Source: Hyphomicrobiales bacterium (lineage in GTDB: Bacteria > Pseudomonadota > Alphaproteobacteria > Rhizobiales > Beijerinckiaceae). From it: a stretch of DNA of 44,289 nucleotides. The stretch covers positions 1 through 44,289 of the forward strand of contig JANYFM010000153.1 of NCBI GenBank assembly GCA_025362655.1, read 5' to 3'. The notes beneath the pieces are model-generated. The model saw nothing but the letters and a program-made list of their open reading frames with translations. It was not told the DNA's origin and ran no database searches. The position numbers and the translations under genes were made by a program. Positions 37,167 through 44,289 of the stretch are shown piece by piece (within the stretch, counting starts at the first letter, position 1; every line of letters begins with the position of its first letter).

Positions 37167-37406
37167 ATGAGCGATGTGGCCGAGCGCGTGAAGAAAATCG
37201 TCGTCGAGCATCTCGGCGTGGACGCTGAGAAGGTCGTCGACAAGGCGAATTTTATCGATGACCTCGGCGCCGATTCGCTCGATACGGTCGAGCTCGTGAT
37301 GGCGTTCGAAGAGGAGTTCGGTGTGGAAATCCCTGACGACGCGGCGGAAACCATCGTCACCGTCGGCGATGCCGTCAAATTCCTGGAAAAAGCCAAGACC
37401 GCCTGA
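37167..37406 (+). CDS. acpP: Acyl carrier protein
   Basis: A 79-residue acidic ACP. The phosphopantetheine attachment serine is Ser37 in [11 protein letters not shown]. The four-helix fold is complete ([12 protein letters not shown] ... [12 protein letters not shown]). I start at ATG 37167 (MSDVAER) behind GGAAGAGGG; the track's 17-residue extension is not supported. It lies between fabG and fabF in the standard order. In most bacteria ACP is among the most abundant proteins, which fits a separate transcript with a strong ribosome site. Confidence 0.97.
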   Translation: MSDVAERVKKIVVEHLGVDAEKVVDKANFIDDLGADSLDTVELVMAFEEEFGVEIPDDAAETIVTVGDAVKFLEKAKTA

Positions 37407-37452
37407 TTTCGTTCGGGTTTAAGGGGGGGCGGCGCGCCATCCCCGGGACGTT

Positions 37453-37474
37453 CGGCGGCGCGTTTTTGCCGCCG
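37453..37474 (+). promoter_or_regulatory. Hairpin in the acpP-fabF gap
   Basis: Perfect 7-bp arms CGGCGGC and GCCGCCG enclose an 8-nt loop containing TTTTT, 30 nt before fabF. It could lower read-through from the highly expressed acpP into fabF or protect the acpP mRNA end. Confidence 0.4.
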
Positions 37475-37503
37475 GCGCATCATTGGGTATCAGTGGAAAG
37501 ACG

Positions 37504-38766
37504 ATGCGAAGAGTCGTCGTAACGGGCCTTGGAATGGTGTCGCCGCTCGGCTGCGGAGTGGAAGCGACGTGGACACGGCTTTTGGCCGGTGAAAGCGGCG
37601 CCCGGCGCATCGAGAGTTTCGACGTTTCCGACATGCCCTGCCAGATCGCCTGCCAGCCGCCGCGCGGCCCGGGCTCCGAGGGCGCCTTCAATCCCGATGA
37701 GTGGATGGAGCCCAAAGAGCAGCGCAAAGTCGATGACTTCATCATCTTCGCGATTTCAGCGGCGACACAGGCTCTGAACGACGCCGGCTGGCATCCCAAG
37801 ACTTATGACGATCAATGCGCCAGCGGCGTCATGATCGGCTCCGGCATTGGCGGCCTCGGCGGCATTTACGAAGCCTCGGTGCTGCTGAAAGAGCGCGGCC
37901 CCCGGCGGATTTCGCCGTTTTTCATTCCGGGACGGCTGATCAATCTGACTTCCGGCTATGTGTCGATCCAGCACGGGCTGAAAGGCCCCAATCATTCGGT
38001 TGTCACCGCCTGTTCGACCGGCGCTCATGCGATTGGCGACGCTGGGCGGCTGATCGCCCTTGGCGATGCCGATGTGATGGTCGCGGGCGGCGCGGAATCC
38101 GCCGTCAACCGGATTGCGCTGGCGGGATTCTCCGCCTGCCGCGCTCTGTCGACGGGCTTCAATGACCGGCCAACAGAGGGCTCGCGCCCCTATGACCGGG
38201 ACCGCGACGGTTTCGTCATGGGCGAGGGCGCGGGCTGCGTGGTGCTGGAAGAATATGAGCATGCGAAGGCGCGCGGCGCAAAAATTCATGCTGAACTTAT
38301 CGGTTACGGCCTGTCCGGCGACGCCCACCACATCACCGCGCCAGCCGCCGATGGCGACGGCGCTTTTCGCTGCATGCGCGCCGCTATCAAACGTGCCGGG
38401 ATTTCCGCCGCCGATATCGATTACGTCAACGCGCACGGCACTTCCACGCCGCTCGGCGATGAAATTGAACTGGGCGCTGTCACCCGCGTGATGGGCGAAG
38501 AGGCCGGGCGGCTCTCGATGTCCTCGACGAAATCCTCGATCGGCCATTTGCTGGGCGCGGCGGGCGCCGTGGAGGCGATCTTCTCGGTGCTGGCCATGCG
38601 CGACAATATCGCGCCGGCAACGCTCAATCTGGTCAATCCCTCGGTCGAAACCGCGATTGATCTGGTTCCGCTGACGCCGCGCAAGCGCCGGATCGACACG
38701 GTTCTATCGAATTCGTTCGGATTTGGCGGCACCAATGCCTCGCTGATCCTGCGGCGGGTCGCCTAA
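37504..38766 (+). CDS. fabF: 3-oxoacyl-ACP synthase II
   Basis: A 420-residue condensing enzyme that extends acyl-ACP with malonyl-ACP. The Cys-His-His triad is visible: Cys170 in SVVTACSTGAHA, the first His in VNAHGTSTPLGD and the second in KSSIGHLLGAAG. The Gly-rich end SNSFGFGGTNASL is typical. Start at ATG 37504 (MRRVVVTGLG) behind GGAAAG. The track starts seven codons earlier at a TTG. Confidence 0.96.
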   Translation: MRRVVVTGLGMVSPLGCGVEATWTRLLAGESGARRIESFDVSDMPCQIACQPPRGPGSEGAFNPDEWMEPKEQRKVDDFIIFAISAATQALNDAGWHPKTYDDQCASGVMIGSGIGGLGGIYEASVLLKERGPRRISPFFIPGRLINLTSGYVSIQHGLKGPNHSVVTACSTGAHAIGDAGRLIALGDADVMVAGGAESAVNRIALAGFSACRALSTGFNDRPTEGSRPYDRDRDGFVMGEGAGCVVLEEYEHAKARGAKIHAELIGYGLSGDAHHITAPAADGDGAFRCMRAAIKRAGISAADIDYVNAHGTSTPLGDEIELGAVTRVMGEEAGRLSMSSTKSSIGHLLGAAGAVEAIFSVLAMRDNIAPATLNLVNPSVETAIDLVPLTPRKRRIDTVLSNSFGFGGTNASLILRRVA

Positions 38767-38770
38767 AGTC

Positions 38771-38801
38771 TTGACAGCCCCGGGCGGGTTGTCGCCACAA
38801 T
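38771..38801 (+). promoter_or_regulatory. Candidate promoter for mltG-yicC-gmk
   Basis: A perfect TTGACA (in CTTGACA) lies just after the fabF stop. The best -10, CACAAT, is at a long 19-nt spacing, so this is only a moderate candidate. It would let mltG be transcribed apart from the fab genes. Confidence 0.35.
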
Positions 38802-38846
38802 CGAGGCGTAGTTCGTTTTTTTAGGTTTGGCGCGCGGCAAAAGCAG

Positions 38847-40727
38847 ATGAGTCAGGACAAGCTCCAAGGCCAGGACCAGAGCGCGGGCGCGCCGGCGCCG
38901 GGCTCGCGCTTGTTTGGACGGCGTCCGAATTTGCAATCGCCGAATGAGGCGCTCCAGCCGGAAAGCGCGCCCCCGCCGCCGCCCGGCCCGCCGCCCAGCA
39001 AGCGGCGTCCGACCCTCTCGGCCATCAGCGGGTTCATGTCTTTCCTGCTGGTCGCCGCGTTCGGCGCGGTGATTGCTTTTGCCTATATGCAGCATCAGTT
39101 GAACGCTCCGGGGCCGCTGGCGGCGGACAAGGTCGCGGTGATCGCAAAGGGCGCCGACCGGGCGGAAATCGTCGGCCAGCTGGAAAGCGAAGGCGTTATC
39201 GGCAGCGGACTTTTGCTCAACGCCGCGCTGATCGTGGAAGGCACCGGCTCGCGCCTGCGCGCCGGCGAGTTCCTGTTCAAGAAGAACGCCAGCCTGCGCG
39301 AGGTCATCGACACGCTGGTTTCGGGCAAACAGATTTTGCATTCCATCACCATCCCCGAGGGGCTGACCTCGGAACAGATTCTGCAACGGCTGAAGGACAA
39401 TGAGTTTCTCTCCGGCGATATCCGCGAGATTCCCAGGGAGGGCACGCTTCTGCCGGACACTTACCGGGTGTCGAGGGGGATGTCGCGGGCCGATTTGATC
39501 GCGAAAATGCAGAGCGAGCAGAAGCGCATTCTCGATCAGGTATGGGCTGGGAGATCGGCGGATTTGCCGGTGCGCTCGCCGTTTGAATTGCTGACACTCG
39601 CCTCCATTGTGGAGAAGGAAACGGGCAGGGCCGATGAGCGCCCGCATGTCGCCAGCGTTTTCATCAACCGCCTGGGCAAGCGGATGAAGCTGCAATCAGA
39701 CCCCACCATCGTCTATGGCCTGGTGGGCGGGCGCGGCACGCTGGGGCGCGGCATTCTGCGCAGCGAGGTGGAGCGCGCCACGCCCTACAACACCTATGTG
39801 ATTGAGGGGCTGCCGCCCGGCCCCATCGCCAATCCCGGCCGCGCCGCGCTCGACGCTGTGGCCCGGCCGTCGCGCACCAAAGACTTGTTCTTCGTCGCCG
39901 ACGGCACCGGCGGTCATGCGTTTGCCGAAACGCTCGATCAGCATTCGCGCAATGTGACGCGCTGGCGCCAGCTGGAAAAAGACACGAAGGAGCGCCAGCA
40001 GGCCCCCGCGGCCGCGCCGGTCGACCGGGTGCAGCCGGAGATCGGCCCGCCGGGCGCGCCAACCCGCGATCAGCGCGGCGATCTCGACAATAGAGGCATC
40101 GGCTCGTTTGGATCGCTGCCCGTTAGTTTTGGCGCAACCGCGCTTGCCGGCGGGGCCGAGCCGCCGGCGCCGCGCGTCGATGCGCCTCCTGCCGCGTCCG
40201 CCGCTAAAACAATTGCCGCGGCTGCCATTCCCGCAAAGGCCGCGCCTGAAAAGGTCCCGCCCCAGAGGCCCGCCGCGGCGGGGGCTTTTGCGCTCGGGCC
40301 GGCGCTGGATGAAAAACTCGTGGCGGGCTTGATGGACCCGCAACTTCACACGCCGGGCAACGCGCTGGACGGCCCCGCGAATGATGCCGATGCGGTGCCC
40401 GCCGACACCGGAGCGGTGCCGGTTTCCGCCGCGCGGCGCGCCGAGCAAAAGGCGCGCGCCGCAAGGTTTGGATTGGCGGCTGGCAGCGACGAGTTGCCGC
40501 TGTCCGCCTATGCCGAACAGGAACGCCCGGCCGCGGCCCCGATGGTTGCGCAGGCCGGCGATCCCATGCCGAAAATCATCCGCATCTTCGATGCGTCCGA
40601 GGGCACCGCGCTTGATCCGCTGAAGGACAAAAGCTGGGATCTGAATTCGCCAAAAACCGTCCCCGAGATCAGGGCGGAATCGCAGGCTCCCGGCAAGCCC
40701 GCCGCGCGCGCCAAAAAGCCGCTTTAG
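38847..40727 (+). CDS. mltG: Endolytic transglycosylase MltG with long C-terminal tail
   Basis: A 626-residue inner-membrane lytic transglycosylase that cuts nascent glycan strands and sets their length. A Pro-rich cytoplasmic leader precedes one membrane segment near residues 60-80 (SFLLVAAFGAVIAFAYM). The LysM-like and YceG domains follow, with the catalytic Glu in LASIVEKETGR and the motif QSDPTIVYG. The conserved domain ends near residue 385. The remaining about 240 residues are Ala/Pro-rich and probably disordered, far longer than usual. The ribosome site before ATG 38847 is weak. Confidence 0.92.
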   Translation: MSQDKLQGQDQSAGAPAPGSRLFGRRPNLQSPNEALQPESAPPPPPGPPPSKRRPTLSAISGFMSFLLVAAFGAVIAFAYMQHQLNAPGPLAADKVAVIAKGADRAEIVGQLESEGVIGSGLLLNAALIVEGTGSRLRAGEFLFKKNASLREVIDTLVSGKQILHSITIPEGLTSEQILQRLKDNEFLSGDIREIPREGTLLPDTYRVSRGMSRADLIAKMQSEQKRILDQVWAGRSADLPVRSPFELLTLASIVEKETGRADERPHVASVFINRLGKRMKLQSDPTIVYGLVGGRGTLGRGILRSEVERATPYNTYVIEGLPPGPIANPGRAALDAVARPSRTKDLFFVADGTGGHAFAETLDQHSRNVTRWRQLEKDTKERQQAPAAAPVDRVQPEIGPPGAPTRDQRGDLDNRGIGSFGSLPVSFGATALAGGAEPPAPRVDAPPAASAAKTIAAAAIPAKAAPEKVPPQRPAAAGAFALGPALDEKLVAGLMDPQLHTPGNALDGPANDADAVPADTGAVPVSAARRAEQKARAARFGLAAGSDELPLSAYAEQERPAAAPMVAQAGDPMPKIIRIFDASEGTALDPLKDKSWDLNSPKTVPEIRAESQAPGKPAARAKKPL

Positions 40728-40799
40728 GGCGCGGCTTCGCGGCTCCGTGGAATCGGATAGGGTGTCGGCGCATTCCTCCCGCGATTCGACACTGGCGCC

Positions 40800-41687
40800 A
40801 TGAATCTGAAAAGCATGACCGGATTTTCCAGCGCCGCAGGGCGCCTCGCCCCCTGGGGCTGGGCGTGGGAGCTTAAATCCGTGAATTCCAAAGGGCTGGA
40901 TTTGCGGCTGCGCGCGCCCGCGCCGTTTGAACGCATCGAGACGGAGGCGCGCGCGAGGATATCGGCGCGGCTGGCGCGCGGCGCGGTGTACGCGGCGCTG
41001 AGCATCAGCCGCGACGAAACCGCGCCGGATGTGCGCGTCAACGAGGCGGTGCTGCGCAAACTTATCGAGGCGGTTTCGCGGGTGCCGGAGAACGCCGCGG
41101 TGCGGCCCGCCTCGCTTGACGGGCTGCTGAGCGTGCGCGGGGTCGTCGAAGTGCGCGAAGCCAGCGATGGCGAGGCGGTTTTGGCGCCCATCGCCGCCGA
41201 AATTTTAAGGAGTCTCGATGCGGCGCTCGACGGGCTGATCGCCGCGCGCGCCGGCGAGGGCGCGGCGCTTGCCGCGGTGCTGGGCCAGCGGCTGGAGCGC
41301 ATCGCGCATCTGCTGCGCGAGGCCGAGGATTGCCCTGGCCGCAAGCCCGAAGCGGTGAGGGCGAGGCTGGAGCAAACGATCGCGGCTTTGAGCGGGTCTT
41401 CGCGCGCGCTTGACCCGGCGCGGCTGCATCAGGAGGCCCTGCTGATGGCGGGCAAGGCCGATATCCGCGAGGAGCTTGACCGGCTCGCCGCCCATGCGGC
41501 TGCGGGGCGCGCGCTGCTTGGATCGGGCGCGCCGGCGGGCCGCAAACTCGATTTTCTCGCGCAGGAGCTCGGCCGCGAGGCCAACACGCTTTGCGCCAAA
41601 TCCAACGACGCGGCGCTGACGCAGACAGGCATGGACCTGCGCATTGAGATCGAGCAATTCCGCGAGCAGGTTCAAAACATCGAATGA
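40800..41687 (+). CDS. yicC: YicC/YloC-family endoribonuclease
   Basis: A 295-residue YicC-family protein. It opens with the family signature MNLKSMTGFSSAAGRL and WELKSVNSKGLDLRLRAP and ends in the conserved EANTLCAKSNDAAL ... MDLRIEIEQFREQVQNIE. YicC proteins have been linked to RNA cleavage and small-RNA turnover. It lies between mltG and gmk, the conserved order, and overlaps gmk by four bases (ATGA). Confidence 0.93.
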   Translation: MNLKSMTGFSSAAGRLAPWGWAWELKSVNSKGLDLRLRAPAPFERIETEARARISARLARGAVYAALSISRDETAPDVRVNEAVLRKLIEAVSRVPENAAVRPASLDGLLSVRGVVEVREASDGEAVLAPIAAEILRSLDAALDGLIAARAGEGAALAAVLGQRLERIAHLLREAEDCPGRKPEAVRARLEQTIAALSGSSRALDPARLHQEALLMAGKADIREELDRLAAHAAAGRALLGSGAPAGRKLDFLAQELGREANTLCAKSNDAALTQTGMDLRIEIEQFREQVQNIE

Positions 41688-42379
41688 GCGCCCGATCCGC
41701 CCATCCCGCGCCGGGGCAGAAGCCGCCCGGCACCCCGCCCTCGCTCCTTGAGAGCGGACGGCGCGGCCTGATGCTGATTCTCTCGTCGCCGTCGGGCGCG
41801 GGCAAATCAACGCTGACACGGATGCTTTTGCAGGACAAAAGCGTCAATCTCACGCTGTCGGTTTCGGTGACAACGCGCGCCCGGCGGACGTCCGAGGTTG
41901 ACGGCATCCACTATCATTTCATCACCCGGGCCGAATTCGAAAAGCGCCGCGCCGCCGGGGACCTGCTCGAATACGCCGAGGTGCACGGGAATTTCTACGG
42001 GTCGCCGCGGGGCCTTGTTGAGAGCGTGCTCTCCCAGGGGCGCGATGTCATTTTCGATATTGATTATCAGGGCACGCAACAAGTGCGCCAACGCGCGCCG
42101 AACGATGTTGTGACGATTTTCATTCTGCCGCCCTCGATGCGCGAATTGCGGGCGCGGCTGGAGCGGCGCGCCGAGGACGCGCCCGAGACCATCGCCAAAC
42201 GCCTCGCCAACGCGAAGAACGAAATCCAGCGCTGGAGCGTTTACGACTACGTGCTCGTCAACGACGATTTGCAGCGCACCTACGATCACGTGCTCAACAT
42301 TCTCGAAGCCGAGCGCCTGCGGCGCGCGCGCTCGCAGGACGCCACGGCGAAATTCGTGACGGCGCTGCTGGCGGAATGA
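41684..42379 (+). CDS. gmk: Guanylate kinase
   Basis: A 231-residue kinase that phosphorylates GMP to GDP. The Walker A loop is in LSSPSGAGKST, and the GMP-binding segment TTRARRTSEVDGIHYHF is followed by the lid region RAEDAPETIAKRL. An N-terminal extension of about 27 Pro-rich residues precedes the domain. If the true start were further in, it would lose the coupling to yicC, so I keep ATG 41684. It converges on radA with a 2-nt gap. Confidence 0.95.
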   Translation: MSARSAHPAPGQKPPGTPPSLLESGRRGLMLILSSPSGAGKSTLTRMLLQDKSVNLTLSVSVTTRARRTSEVDGIHYHFITRAEFEKRRAAGDLLEYAEVHGNFYGSPRGLVESVLSQGRDVIFDIDYQGTQQVRQRAPNDVVTIFILPPSMRELRARLERRAEDAPETIAKRLANAKNEIQRWSVYDYVLVNDDLQRTYDHVLNILEAERLRRARSQDATAKFVTALLAE

Positions 42380-42390
42380 GTTTATTCCGC
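42371..42390. terminator. Hairpin spanning the gmk and radA stop codons
   Basis: Perfect 7-bp arms GCGGAAT and ATTCCGC with a 6-nt loop cover both convergent stops. Both proteins therefore end in Ala-Glu encoded by the same palindrome. It can fold in either transcript and may act as a compact two-way terminator, though T-runs are short. Confidence 0.5.
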
Positions 42391-43779
42391 GGCGCGTTTG
42401 AGCCGCGCGCCGGATGCCGCGATATCCGCAACCAGCGACGCTATATGGGCGCAGGACGCCTGCCGCATGGGAGAACGGGCGTTTATCTCAGCCGTTTCGG
42501 CGGGCGTCACCGCTGAATTAAATCCAAGCTTCGCCGCCTCTTTCAGGCGCAGCGCGGAATGGACGACGGGACGCACCGAGCCCGACAGCGCGATTTCGCC
42601 GAAATAGACCGCGTCGGCCGGCAGGATCGCGCCGGTCAGCGAGGAAACGAGGGCGGCCGCGGCGGCGAGATCGGCGGCGGGCTCGCTGACGCGCATGCCG
42701 CCGGCGACATTGAGATAAACATCGTGCTGGCCGAGCCGCAGGCCCGCATGGGCCTCCAGCACCGCAAGAATCATGGCAAGGCGCGAGGTGTCCCATCCCA
42801 CCACCGCGCGGCGCGGCGTGCCCAGCGTGGAGGGCGCGACAAGCGCCTGAATTTCCACCAGCACCGGGCGCGTGCCCTCCATGCCCGCAAACACGGCGGC
42901 GCCGGGCGCGGCGGCATCGCGGCCCGATAAAAACAGGGCCGAGGGATTGGCGACCTCCGCCAGCCCGAGGCCGGTCATTTCGAAAACGCCGATCTCATCG
43001 GTCGGGCCGAAGCGGTTCTTCACGGCGCGCAGAATACGGAATTGATGGCCGCCTTCGCCCTCGAAGGAGACGACGGCATCGACCATGTGTTCGACAACGC
43101 GCGGGCCGGCGATCTGGCCGTCTTTGGTGACATGGCCGACAAGGATCACCGAGGCGCCGCTGGTCTTGGCATAGCGGATCAGCGCCTGCGCGCTGCCGCG
43201 CACCTGGGTCACCGTGCCCGGCGTCGAATCGACGGATTGCGTCCACATGGTCTGGATCGAATCGATAATAACCAACGCAGGGGTGCGGCCCTGCTGGAGA
43301 GTCGCGATAATGTCTTCGACGCTGGTCTCCGCCGCCAATTCCACGGGCGCGCCGGCCAGACCCAGCCGTTCGGCGCGCAGCCGCACCTGCGCCACCGCCT
43401 CCTCGCCGGAAATATAGACAACGCGGTGCCCCTGCCCGGCCAGCGCGGCGCAGGCCTGGATCAGCAAGGTGGATTTGCCGATGCCGGGCTCGCCGCCCAG
43501 CAGGATCACCGATCCCGGCACAAAACCGCCGCCGGTGACGCGGTCCAGTTCGCCCATGCCGGAGACGACGCGCGGCGCGGCTTTGGATTGCCCGCCGAGC
43601 CCCTCCAGAGTGAAGGTCCGGCCTTTCACGGCGGCGCGCGCCGCCATGGCGCCGATGCCGGATGCCGCGCCCTCCTCGGCAATGGAGTTCCAGTCGTTGC
43701 AGGCCTCGCAGCGGCCCTGCCAGCGGTTGCTGACGGCGCCGCAGCTTTGGCAGACGAAATTGGCGCGCGTCTTGGCCAT
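42382..43779 (-). CDS. radA: DNA repair protein RadA
   Basis: A 465-residue RecA-like ATPase that helps branch migration in recombinational repair. An N-terminal zinc finger (VCQSCGAVSNRWQGRCEAC) precedes the ATPase core with Walker A GGEPGIGKSTL and the RadA-specific KNRFG motif (RAVKNRFGPTDE). A Lon-like C-terminal domain follows. I start at ATG 43779 (MAKTRANF); the 42 extra residues in the track overlap the upstream small gene. It follows that gene by only 4 nt. Confidence 0.95.
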   Translation of the reverse strand: MAKTRANFVCQSCGAVSNRWQGRCEACNDWNSIAEEGAASGIGAMAARAAVKGRTFTLEGLGGQSKAAPRVVSGMGELDRVTGGGFVPGSVILLGGEPGIGKSTLLIQACAALAGQGHRVVYISGEEAVAQVRLRAERLGLAGAPVELAAETSVEDIIATLQQGRTPALVIIDSIQTMWTQSVDSTPGTVTQVRGSAQALIRYAKTSGASVILVGHVTKDGQIAGPRVVEHMVDAVVSFEGEGGHQFRILRAVKNRFGPTDEIGVFEMTGLGLAEVANPSALFLSGRDAAAPGAAVFAGMEGTRPVLVEIQALVAPSTLGTPRRAVVGWDTSRLAMILAVLEAHAGLRLGQHDVYLNVAGGMRVSEPAADLAAAAALVSSLTGAILPADAVYFGEIALSGSVRPVVHSALRLKEAAKLGFNSAVTPAETAEINARSPMRQASCAHIASLVADIAASGARLKRAAE

Positions 43780-43783
43780 GCGC

Positions 43784-43987
43784 TTATTGCGGCAGGCTGG
43801 CGGGCGCGCCGGCAGCGCCGTTGGCGCCGATATAATCGCGCAGGGTGCCCAGTTGCCGCTCCAAAGAAGCCTCGGCGCTGCGCAACTGACCCAGCGCCGC
43901 CTCAACCATGGCGGTGGCCTCGGCGAAAGAACGCGCCGGCGGCAGGCGGCGGGGCTGGAATTCAGGGGACTGGCTGGCTGGCATCAT
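43784..43987 (-). CDS. 67-residue protein upstream of radA
   Basis: A small protein whose middle (FAEATAMVEAALGQLRSAEASLERQLGTL) reads as an amphipathic helix or coiled coil, with Pro-rich ends. I do not recognise it. I start at the ATG pair 43987/43984 behind GAGGAG. The track's 58-residue extension runs into the repeat region. The 4-nt gap to radA and the good ribosome site support a real, co-transcribed gene. A function in repair is possible from context only. Confidence 0.6.
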   Translation of the reverse strand: MMPASQSPEFQPRRLPPARSFAEATAMVEAALGQLRSAEASLERQLGTLRDYIGANGAAGAPASLPQ

Positions 43988-44075
43988 GGCGGGCTCCTCA
44001 ATCGCGAATCTGATGAGAACATTACGCGAACATTGGGGAGATGTCGAGGGGGATTTGGAGGCGGCGGCGGTTTTG

Positions 44076-44130
44076 CCCTTCGCCCGTGAGCGGGGGGAAG
44101 GTTGCACGCGAAGCGTGACCGATGAGGGGC
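44076..44130 (+). repeat. Intergenic repeat, left copy of an inverted pair
   Basis: About 55 bp reading CCCTTCGCCCGTGAGCG...GATGAGGGGC. It resembles the abundant alphaproteobacterial non-coding repeat with a CTCATC / CCTTCTCCC pattern. Its inverted partner lies 77 bp to the right. No gene is apparent between 43988 and the window end. Confidence 0.6.
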
Positions 44131-44207
44131 CTCCGAATCGCGCAGAGCGGTTGCTGATCACGTCCCGGCGGCTCAGGAAATCGTCGCTTCCCGCCGTGGC
44201 TGGCGCT

Positions 44208-44260
44208 GCCCCTCATCTGACCTTTCAGGCCGCCTTCTCCCCATTTCACGGAAGAAGGGC
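44208..44260 (-). repeat. Intergenic repeat, right copy of an inverted pair
   Basis: About 53 bp whose reverse complement (CCCTTCTTCCGTGAAATGG...GATGAGGGGC) aligns with the left copy over its full length with scattered mismatches. The two copies could form a large cruciform or RNA hairpin. They are probably degenerate members of a dispersed family. Confidence 0.6.
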
Positions 44261-44289
44261 TTTATAGGCCTTTTGCGCCCGGCCGATTC

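Noticed and set aside
43908-44267. 119-residue plus-strand ORF at the right edge
   Set aside because: It reads through the radA upstream gene in antisense and through both intergenic repeats; no motif or ribosome site.
1-44289. CRISPR arrays, tRNA, rRNA, phage or transposase genes
   Set aside because: I looked for regular spaced repeats, cloverleaf-like segments and transposase motifs and saw none. A covariance search would be needed to exclude small RNAs.

Overview
The window looks like a chromosomal segment of a GC-rich alphaproteobacterium, most likely of the order Hyphomicrobiales (Rhizobiales). I base this on gene order (nagZ / SPOR protein / argS; holC / pepA / lptF-lptG-lptD-surA-pdxA-rsmA; fabD-fabG-acpP-fabF-mltG-yicC-gmk), on the fused malic enzyme with a phosphotransacetylase-like tail, and on the many Bug-type solute-binding proteins. 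I cannot name the genus from sequence reading alone. I see no insertion sequence, phage gene, CRISPR array, rRNA or tRNA.

Layout. (1) 1-3968, minus strand: nagZ (cut by the window edge), a membrane-anchored SPOR-domain protein and argS. (2) 4075-9511: an accessory block with a SoxC-type molybdenum sulfite dehydrogenase and its cytochrome c, an orphan 2Fe-2S flavin reductase with a VOC-family protein, then divergently an FAH-family hydrolase and an exported HbpS/GlcG-like protein. (3) 9548-12026: dgt and divergent erpA, then a VapBC-type toxin-antitoxin pair behind an AT-rich promoter. (4) 12182-24044: a catabolic and transport region with a cytoplasmic HbpS/GlcG-like protein, a two-domain cupin and an AAHS-like MFS permease in one tight operon, three Bug-family binding proteins, a PfkB kinase, a large exported protein of unknown function, a GST and MaeB. 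(5) 24092-34590: holC, a small exported protein and pepA read leftward. The LPS export genes lptF, lptG and lptD, a SurA-like chaperone, pdxA and rsmA read rightward, mostly with overlapping stop and start codons. (6) 34595-44289: a YkgJ-like cysteine-cluster protein, the fatty-acid synthesis genes fabD-fabG-acpP-fabF, mltG, yicC and gmk, then convergent radA with a 67-residue upstream protein. The edge carries a pair of inverted intergenic repeats.

How it works together. Blocks 1, 5 and 6 are conserved housekeeping: envelope assembly (LptDFG, SurA, MltG, NagZ, SPOR), lipid synthesis, translation and DNA metabolism. Blocks 2 and 4 look like accessory metabolism: sulfite oxidation in the periplasm, and uptake and breakdown of small organic acids or ring compounds. 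Several accessory promoters carry near-perfect palindromes, but no transcription-factor gene lies nearby. I did not find a convincing previously undescribed multi-gene system. The best candidates for new biology are the cupin / HbpS / MFS operon, the FAH + HbpS versus reductase + VOC divergon with a 16-bp palindrome inside its promoter, and the 587-residue exported protein.
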